From an uncultured Lachnoclostridium sp. (GTDB taxonomy: Bacteria > Bacillota > Clostridia > Lachnospirales > Lachnospiraceae): 20,444 nucleotides of DNA. Made by a program: the position numbers and the translations under genes. The first letter of the stretch is position 1; each line of letters begins with the position of its first letter. The stretch covers positions 1 through 20,444 of the forward strand of contig CABQJX010000041.1 in the NCBI GenBank assembly GCA_902464595.1, given 5' to 3'. Below, piece by piece: positions 15,239-20,444 of this stretch. The notes beneath the pieces were generated by a model. It was not told the DNA's origin, made no database searches, and saw only the letters and a program-made list of their open reading frames with translations.

Positions 15239-16120
15239 CTACACTTTCTCGTTAATCTTCTTGCCCAGGATACCTGTGGGCTTCACTAACAGCACGATGA
15301 TCAGCACGGAAAACACAATGGCATCCGACAGCTGGGAGGAGATATATGCCTTGGACAAAATCTCGATCACGCCCAGGAGAATGCCTCCAATAAAAGCTCC
15401 CGGTATCGAACCGATCCCGCCGAATACCGCTGCCACAAATGCCTTGATGCCAGGCATGGAACCGGTATATGGGGTCAGGGACGGATAAGCAGAACACAAA
15501 AGCACGCCTGCGATGGCAGCCAAAGCTGAACCGATGGCAAAAGTAAGAGCGATCGTCCCATTTACATTGATCCCCATAAGAGTTGCCGCTCCTCTGTCCT
15601 CAGACACTGCCAGCATGGCCTGTCCAGCCTTAGAACGGTTGATAAAAGCCATCAGGCCGGCCATGATGACTGCACAGGAAATGATCGTCACAATCGCCTC
15701 TCCTGTAATGGTCAGCTGTCCCCCGGCCAGCTTGATCGGGGCAATGGGAACAACCGAAGTAAAGGACTTGGTGTCCGCGCCAAATACAAGGAGAGCTACG
15801 TTCTGCAGCAGATAGCTGACTCCGATGGCCGTGATCAGCACAGCCAGGGGAGAGGCGCCGCGCAGGGGCTTATAAGCGATCCTCTCAATTGCCATACCCA
15901 GTAACGTACATACCACTACCGCCAGAAGGACACTTGCCAAAGGCGGCATTCCCATGGTGCTGACTGTCACAAACACCACGTAGCTGCCGATCATGATGAC
16001 ATCGCCGTGAGCGAAGTTCAGCATTTTGGCGATGCCGTAGACCATGGTATATCCCAGCGCGATGATCGCATATACGCTGCCCAGGCTGACGCCGTTGATC
16101 AAATAATTCAAAAAGCCCAT
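15239..16120 (-). CDS. livH: Branched-chain amino acid ABC transporter permease LivH
   Basis: Membrane permease partner of LivM, 293 residues with about eight hydrophobic segments. Seen: GVSLGSVYAIIALGYTMVYG (10-29), LNFAHGDVIMIGSY (34-47), RGASPLAVLITAIGVSYLLQ, the coupling loop AVSEDRGAATLMGINVN, and AVFGGIGSIPGAFIGGI, all standard for LivH. The ATG follows AGAGGTG. It is the first gene of livHMGF behind its own promoter and is separated from livK by a hairpin, so the membrane components can be set apart from the binding protein in expression. Confidence 0.96.
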   Translation of the reverse strand: MGFLNYLINGVSLGSVYAIIALGYTMVYGIAKMLNFAHGDVIMIGSYVVFVTVSTMGMPPLASVLLAVVVCTLLGMAIERIAYKPLRGASPLAVLITAIGVSYLLQNVALLVFGADTKSFTSVVPIAPIKLAGGQLTITGEAIVTIISCAVIMAGLMAFINRSKAGQAMLAVSEDRGAATLMGINVNGTIALTFAIGSALAAIAGVLLCSAYPSLTPYTGSMPGIKAFVAAVFGGIGSIPGAFIGGILLGVIEILSKAYISSQLSDAIVFSVLIIVLLVKPTGILGKKINEKV

Positions 16121-16176
16121 ACCTACACCTCTTTGTCTGAAGTCTTTTAATTTACCGCTATAAAGCGTTGATATAA

Positions 16177-16205
16177 ATTATAGCATACTATTTTTCTATA
16201 AACAA
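16177..16205 (-). promoter_or_regulatory. sigma-A promoter for livHMGF
   Basis: Minus strand TTGTTT (16205-16200), 17-bp spacer ending in TGC, TATAAT (16182-16177): perfect extended -10 with fair -35. The -35 lies in the T-rich stretch immediately after the livK hairpin. Confidence 0.75.
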
Positions 16206-16246
16206 GAGGCTGACGCAAAACGAAGACTCATTCTGCGTCAGCTCTG
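16206..16246 (-). terminator. Hairpin between livK and livH, probable partial terminator
   Basis: GCTGACGCA (16242-16234) pairs perfectly with TGCGTCAGC (16217-16209) around a 16-nt loop, and the stem extends outward with a bulge. The tract after it is CTCTTGTTTATAG, only moderately U-rich, so read-through is likely. The 16247-16377 stretch toward livK has two weaker imperfect hairpins (about 16286-16306 and 16337-16365) and no gene. Confidence 0.6.
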
Positions 16247-16377
16247 TTACCGTTCACTGGCAGGCCAGCAAACAATAAGTCTTTGAGGCTACTGCAAACA
16301 GTAACCGGGATCTTTCTTGTTCACGTACAGCACCAAACCGGCATTCTATGAGGCACGGTTATTGGCAGCTGTCGGAA

Positions 16378-17610
16378 TTACATAGCAGTGTAAGCACCAT
16401 CTACAACCTTCACAGCCTTAGGAGCCTTATGAGGCTCTCCATCCTCTGTCCAGGTCATACCCTCGCCGGTGAGGCCGTTCAGCTCGATATTCAGCATGGA
16501 AGCCTTCAGTGCATCGCACAGAGCGCTTGCGTCCATATCCGGTGTCGCACCGGCATCCTCCAAGGCTGCCTTTACTGCATAAACAGCATCATAAGCGTCA
16601 GCTGCAAACTGGATCGGTGTCTCACCGTAAGCTTCCTTGTAGCTGTCTACGAATTTCACAGTGAGGTCATCGGTAGCGTCAGCTGCGAAGGGAGTTAAAA
16701 GCATAAGTCCTTCTGCCAGCTTTGTGTCAAAATTTTCTACCTGAAGGATTCCGTCCATGCCATCGCAGCCAAAGAACTTAGGAGCAAAGCCCATGGTGTT
16801 GGCCTGCTGAAGGATCAGGGAAGCCTCGGTATAATAAATTGGAAGGAATACTAACTCAGCTCCGGCATCCTTTGCCTTCTGTAACTGAGTGGAGAAATCC
16901 TTGTTATTGTCAGCAGTAAAAGCCTCAGCGGACACGATCTCCAGGCCCTGTCCCTCTGCCTCTGCTGTAAACTTCTCATAGATTCCGCTGGAATATACGT
17001 CAGAGCTGTCATAGATCACAGCGATCTTCGTAGCCAGCTTATTCTCGCCAATGTACTGAGCGGAAGCTGCTCCCTGATCCGGATCGGAGAAGCAGATACG
17101 GAACACGTTAGGATTAGCCGCACACTCAACAGCAGAACCAGATGGAGTGATCTGGAACATATTGTCATTTGCACTCTCAGCAGCTACCGCAATACAGGGA
17201 GTAGAGGTGGTGGTTCCTACCAGAACCTGCATTCCCCAGTCCTTCAATGTATTGTAAGCATTTACCGATTTCTCGGAATCGTTCTCGTCATCCTGGAAAT
17301 TAAACTCGATCTGAGCCCCGTTGATGCCTCCGGCTGCATTGATCTCATTTACAGCGATCTCAGCTCCGTGCTGTACAGCCAGTCCGTACACGGCAGTTCC
17401 TCCGGTTACAGGGCCGATTCCCCCCAGCTTAAATACGCCGCCGGCTGCCTCAGAAGAACCGTCTTTTCCTTCCTCACCATCAGCTGCCTTGGAATCCTCT
17501 GTCTTCGCTGCTTCCGTCTTTGCATCCCCTGCTGCAGCACCGCCGCCGCAGGCTGTAAGGGACATTGCCATAACAGCAGCTAATCCAAAACTTACAAATC
17601 TTTTTTTCAT
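16378..17610 (-). CDS. livK: Branched-chain amino acid ABC transporter substrate-binding lipoprotein
   Basis: Extracytoplasmic receptor delivering Leu/Ile/Val (or a related amino acid) to LivHM. 410 residues from ATG 17610: lipoprotein signal with basic start MKKR, hydrophobic core and lipobox LTAC with C21, an acidic Ala/Glu/Lys/Ser linker of about 45 residues, then the type I periplasmic binding fold beginning FKLGGIGPVTGGTAVYG. Later motifs: GAEIAVNEINAAGGINGAQIEF, VLVGTTTSTPCIAVA, ITPSGSAVECA, IAVIYDSSDVYSSG, VFLPIYYTEASLILQQ and AADAYDAVYAVKAAL. AGGAGG eight bases before 17610 decides the start; a longer frame to 17646 adds 12 residues ahead of the signal peptide. It has a very strong promoter, fitting the need for excess binding protein. 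Confidence 0.95.
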   Translation of the reverse strand: MKKRFVSFGLAAVMAMSLTACGGGAAAGDAKTEAAKTEDSKAADGEEGKDGSSEAAGGVFKLGGIGPVTGGTAVYGLAVQHGAEIAVNEINAAGGINGAQIEFNFQDDENDSEKSVNAYNTLKDWGMQVLVGTTTSTPCIAVAAESANDNMFQITPSGSAVECAANPNVFRICFSDPDQGAASAQYIGENKLATKIAVIYDSSDVYSSGIYEKFTAEAEGQGLEIVSAEAFTADNNKDFSTQLQKAKDAGAELVFLPIYYTEASLILQQANTMGFAPKFFGCDGMDGILQVENFDTKLAEGLMLLTPFAADATDDLTVKFVDSYKEAYGETPIQFAADAYDAVYAVKAALEDAGATPDMDASALCDALKASMLNIELNGLTGEGMTWTEDGEPHKAPKAVKVVDGAYTAM

Positions 17611-17688
17611 AATCCATTCCTCCTCTTGCTTTTGGAACTCCCCCATACTTTCTGTGGCAGTTCACTTTGATACAGTAAAGCTTTATTT

Positions 17689-17717
17689 ATTATAAGTAGT
17701 ACAAATAGTTTTGTCAA
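17689..17717 (-). promoter_or_regulatory. Consensus sigma-A promoter for livK
   Basis: Minus strand TTGACA (17717-17712), 17-bp spacer, TATAAT (17694-17689): a perfect match at both hexamers with ideal spacing. The leader to livK is about 70 nt. Confidence 0.9.
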
Positions 17718-17720
17718 TCG

Positions 17721-17769
17721 TTTGGCAAAAATTACGGCTCTTTTCTTGTCTTTTGGCAAAAAATTGCGG
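17721..17769 (-). repeat. Pair of direct repeats upstream of the livK promoter, probable regulator sites
   Basis: Plus strand TTTGGCAAAAATTACGG (17721-17737) and TTTGGCAAAAAATTGCGG (17752-17769), starts 31 bp apart, about three helical turns. The proximal copy ends three bases ahead of the -35. Such placement fits an activator or repressor binding as two units on one DNA face. The regulator is unknown; each has only partial likeness to a CodY box. Confidence 0.6.
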
Positions 17770-17801
17770 CATAATCCCTTGACTTCCATAAAATTGTGTT
17801 T

Positions 17802-17838
17802 AAAAAAAAGGAAAAAAGCCTTGTTTCTGCTTTTTTCC
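17802..17838 (-). terminator. Intrinsic terminator of the der-plsY-gpsA unit
   Basis: Minus strand GGAAAAAAGC (17838-17829) pairs perfectly with GCTTTTTTCC (17819-17810), 9-nt loop, followed by T8 (17809-17802). Confidence 0.9.
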
Positions 17839-17900
17839 CTTTATATTTGCGAAGACTTCCCTTTCTTCCCCATATCTGAGGCACAGGATCTGTGAGATCC

Positions 17901-18911
17901 CTACTCCTCCCATGCAAGGCCCGGGTTCTCGATCTGCTTGTCACGGAGCATAAGCTCCAGCACTGCCTCTTTAGCAGGCCTTCCCTCAAACAGGATCCCG
18001 TTCACCTGCTCTACAATAGGCATGGAAACTTCATGTTCTTTGGCTAACTGCAAGGCCGCTTTGGCAGAGTATACTCCCTCCACCACCATGTGAACCTCCT
18101 TCATGGCCTCCTCCATGGTCTTTCCCTGTCCCATGAGGATACCGGCCCGGCGGTTTCTGCTGTGCATGCTGGCGCAGGTGACGATCAGATCTCCGATACC
18201 GGTAAGGCCGGAAAAGGTTTCCCTCTTTCCTCCTAAAATGACGCCCAGCCGGGCGATCTCTGCAATCCCCCTTGTGATCAAAGCCGCCTTTGTATTATCG
18301 CCAAACCCTAGTCCGTCAGCGATGCCGGCAGCCAGGGCAATCACATTTTTCAGCGCTCCGCCTAATTCGATCCCCATGACATCCGGGCTGGTATACACCC
18401 GGAAGGACTCGCTCATAAACATTCCCTGGATCCGCTCCGCTGTGGACCGATGCTTTGCACCTGCCACGCAGGTGGTGGGAAGTCCCCGGCTTACCTCCTC
18501 TGCATGGCTGGGGCCCGAGAGCACCGCCACCTCCGCCTGGGGAAGTTCTTCCTCGATCACCTGCGAAAGGGTCATCAGGGTGCTCTCCTCAATTCCCTTC
18601 GCCACATTGACAATCACCTGCCCCTGCTTCACCAGGTCTTTCATTTTCCTGGCTGTTTCCCGGACAAACACAGAAGGAACGGATAAAACCAACAGATCCT
18701 TATCCTTCACAGCCTCCGCCAGATCGTCTGTAAGCCTGATCTCCTCCGGCAAAGTTACCTGGGGAAGATTCGGGTGTATGTGGGTCTCCTTTAACTGAGC
18801 GATCTCCTGCGGGAGGGCTGACCAAACCTGCACCTCATGCCCATTTCCGCACAGCAGGATAGATAACGCCGTTCCCCATGTACCTGAACCAATGATCCCG
18901 ATTCTTGCCAT
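17901..18911 (-). CDS. gpsA: NAD(P)-dependent glycerol-3-phosphate dehydrogenase
   Basis: Makes sn-glycerol 3-phosphate from dihydroxyacetone phosphate for phospholipid synthesis; cytosolic. 336 residues, normal length. Seen: nucleotide-binding GSGTWGTA (8-15), VNVAKGIE with K105, LSGPSHAEEV (131-140), ELGGALKNVIALAAGIADG with catalytic K188, GDNTKAALITRG (205-215) and FSGLTGIGDLIVTC (233-246). The ATG follows AAGGGGGA. It lies 38 bp after plsY, whose enzyme consumes its product. It is followed by a strong terminator, so it ends this unit. Confidence 0.98.
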   Translation of the reverse strand: MARIGIIGSGTWGTALSILLCGNGHEVQVWSALPQEIAQLKETHIHPNLPQVTLPEEIRLTDDLAEAVKDKDLLVLSVPSVFVRETARKMKDLVKQGQVIVNVAKGIEESTLMTLSQVIEEELPQAEVAVLSGPSHAEEVSRGLPTTCVAGAKHRSTAERIQGMFMSESFRVYTSPDVMGIELGGALKNVIALAAGIADGLGFGDNTKAALITRGIAEIARLGVILGGKRETFSGLTGIGDLIVTCASMHSRNRRAGILMGQGKTMEEAMKEVHMVVEGVYSAKAALQLAKEHEVSMPIVEQVNGILFEGRPAKEAVLELMLRDKQIENPGLAWEE

Positions 18912-18949
18912 TGTCTTGCTCCCCCTTTTCTTTTCCCTTTTCTCTATTC

Positions 18950-19585
18950 CTATTGTTTCTTCGCCCCTATTTTATTTTCCTTTCCCTGGGCCAGACGGAC
19001 TATGTTCGCGCGGTGACGCCAGAACGCCATAGCTGCGATCACAGCGGAAACAGCGTAAAACTCCGGCACAGCCTGAGAAGGGATCCCATAAGCCCCCACA
19101 GAACCAGCCCAGAAATTCCAGCCCAAAAACAGGACCGACACGACCAGAGAGCCTAAGGACACATACCGCGTGACGGCCACGATCAGCACAAAGGCTGCCA
19201 GACACAGAAGGGTCAGACGCCAGTCTAAGGAAAAAATGATCCCTGCTGTGGCCGCGATCCCCTTTCCTCCTTTAAACTTAAGGTAAAAAGGAAAATTATG
19301 TCCCAGGATCACTCCGAAGCCTGCATAAAGCATGTACACATAGCCCATGCCCTCCTGGCCGCCCAAAAGATACCGGGCGATCAGGCAGGGGATCACTGTT
19401 TTCAGGAAATCCCCAATAAACACCATAAGCCCTGCCTTAACGCCCAGAACACGCAGTGCATTGGTGGTTCCCGAATTGCCGCTTCCGTAATTCCGTATAT
19501 CGATCCCATGGGATCTTCCATAAATAAATCCTGTCTGGAATAGTCCAAATATATATCCAACCGCCAGACACAACAGCCGCTCCAT
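18950..19585 (-). CDS. plsY: Acyl-phosphate:glycerol-3-phosphate acyltransferase
   Basis: Integral membrane enzyme that acylates glycerol 3-phosphate at position 1 using acyl-phosphate from PlsX. 211 residues with about five to seven hydrophobic segments. Seen: motif 1 GSGNSGTTN (34-42), motif 2 GHNFPFYLKFKGGKG (95-109), and a C-terminal region with SLGSLVVSV and WRHRANIVRLAQGKENK resembling the third conserved loop. The ribosome site GAGAGG lies nine bases ahead. It sits 32 bp after der and 38 bp before gpsA; the plsY-gpsA pairing puts two consecutive pathway steps together. Confidence 0.96.
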   Translation of the reverse strand: MERLLCLAVGYIFGLFQTGFIYGRSHGIDIRNYGSGNSGTTNALRVLGVKAGLMVFIGDFLKTVIPCLIARYLLGGQEGMGYVYMLYAGFGVILGHNFPFYLKFKGGKGIAATAGIIFSLDWRLTLLCLAAFVLIVAVTRYVSLGSLVVSVLFLGWNFWAGSVGAYGIPSQAVPEFYAVSAVIAAMAFWRHRANIVRLAQGKENKIGAKKQ

Positions 19586-19617
19586 TGGCCGAATCCTCTC
19601 TTTCTTCTCGTATGGTA

Positions 19618-20444
19618 TTACTGCTCTTTTGCCTTTCTCTCCCTGATAATAAACTTTAACGAAGTTCCCTTAAACCCAAAGGCATTGCGGATCTGATTTT
19701 CCAGATACCGGGTATAGGAGAAATGCATAAGCTCCTTGTCGTTTACAAAAACCACAAAGGTAGGCGGCTTTACCGCAACCTGGGTCATATAGTACAGCTT
19801 TAAACGCTTTCCCTTGTCGGAAGGTGGCTGCTGCATAGCGACAGCCTCGGTCATGATCTCGTTTAACACGCCGGTTCCCACTCGGAGATTCTGGTTCTGG
19901 CGGACTGCATCGATGATCTCAAACAGTTTGGGAAGGCGCTGTCCCGTTGCCGCTGAGATGAAAATATATTCCGCATAAGGAATAAAGGACAGTACTTCCT
20001 TGATCTTATTGGTGTACTGGTAAATGGTCTTGTCTGTCTTTTCAATGGCATCCCATTTATTGACTGCTACAATGATCCCTTTTCCTCTCTCATGGGCGAT
20101 GCCTGCGATCTTTGCATCCTGCTCCGTCACGCCCTCTTTGGCGTCGATCACCACAATGACAATGTCAGCTCGCTCCACCGCAGTGACGGTACGGATAATG
20201 CTGTAGCGCTCCAGTTCTTCCTTGATCTTGCTCTTGCGCCGCAGTCCTGCCGTGTCAATAAACACATAGGGAACTCCGTCGTGAACGATCTCCGTGTCCA
20301 CTGCGTCCCTGGTGGTTCCCGCAATATCCGAAACGATCACCCTGTTTTCTCCCAAAAGCTTATTGATCAGAGAGGACTTGCCCACATTGGGCTTGCCCAC
20401 CACAGCGATCCTGGGGCGGTCATCCTCCTCTTCCTCCAGCTTGT
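19618..20444 (-). CDS. der: Ribosome assembly GTPase Der/EngA (C-terminal part, runs off window)
   Basis: Double-GTPase factor for 50S subunit assembly. Visible: 274 codons beginning in the acidic inter-domain linker (KLEEEEDD), the complete second G domain and the C-terminal KH-like domain. Seen: G1 GKPNVGKS, G2 GTTRDAVDT, G3 DTAG, G4 NKWD, G5 ISAATG, and the KH-like end VKPPTFVVFVND...RYLENQIRNAFGFKGTSLKFIIRERK. The tandem first G domain lies beyond the edge. A GTG at 20403 inside the P-loop region is not a start, since the frame stays open to the window end with family-like sequence. Confidence 0.97.
   Translation of the reverse strand, partial: KLEEEEDDRPRIAVVGKPNVGKSSLINKLLGENRVIVSDIAGTTRDAVDTEIVHDGVPYVFIDTAGLRRKSKIKEELERYSIIRTVTAVERADIVIVVIDAKEGVTEQDAKIAGIAHERGKGIIVAVNKWDAIEKTDKTIYQYTNKIKEVLSFIPYAEYIFISAATGQRLPKLFEIIDAVRQNQNLRVGTGVLNEIMTEAVAMQQPPSDKGKRLKLYYMTQVAVKPPTFVVFVNDKELMHFSYTRYLENQIRNAFGFKGTSLKFIIRERKAKEQ

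Overview
The window reads as chromosomal DNA of a spore-forming, anaerobic Clostridia member, most likely Lachnospiraceae. The reasons are spoIVA behind a sigma-E-like promoter, the MEP-pathway ispH directly after cmk, the housekeeping block der-plsY-gpsA with spoIVA further on, strong AGGAGG-type ribosome binding sites, and moderate GC genes separated by AT-rich promoters and U-tract terminators. The species cannot be fixed from what is here. Every gene I can support lies on the minus strand, so transcription runs from high to low coordinates.

Right part (20444 to 17800): der (cut by the window edge), plsY and gpsA form a housekeeping group (ribosome assembly GTPase and the first steps of phospholipid synthesis) closed by a clear U-tract terminator. 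Next (17770 to 12614) comes a complete branched-chain amino acid ABC importer: livK has its own consensus sigma-A promoter preceded by two direct repeats, then a hairpin, a second promoter, and livH-livM-livG-livF as a tight operon ending in a terminator. spoIVA (spore coat assembly ATPase) follows with its own promoter. The importer therefore sits between gpsA and spoIVA, which lie close together in many Firmicutes.

Middle part (10950 to 7284): a beta-CASP metallo-beta-lactamase protein (probable RNA-processing nuclease), RNase HI, and a membrane-anchored protein with a long low-complexity linker and a C-terminal LprI/DUF1311-like domain whose terminator overlaps its last codons.

Left-middle (7240 to 4099) is the most accessory-looking region. 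A promoter with a LacI-type palindrome over its predicted transcription start, plus a second inverted copy of the palindrome 166 bp upstream, drives a transcript that begins with the C-terminal catalytic part of an S9 peptidase lacking its N-terminal region. This is translationally coupled to a YiaK-type 2,3-diketo-L-gulonate reductase, and a LacI-family regulator gene follows.

Left part (4041 to 1): alaS with its own sigma-A promoter beside three 22-bp tandem repeats and no T-box, then cmk overlapping ispH, which runs off the window. I found no rRNA, tRNA, CRISPR array, prophage or insertion sequence. No wholly new system is evident. The best leads are the operator pair with the truncated peptidase and yiaK, the repeats upstream of livK, and the tandem repeats upstream of alaS.
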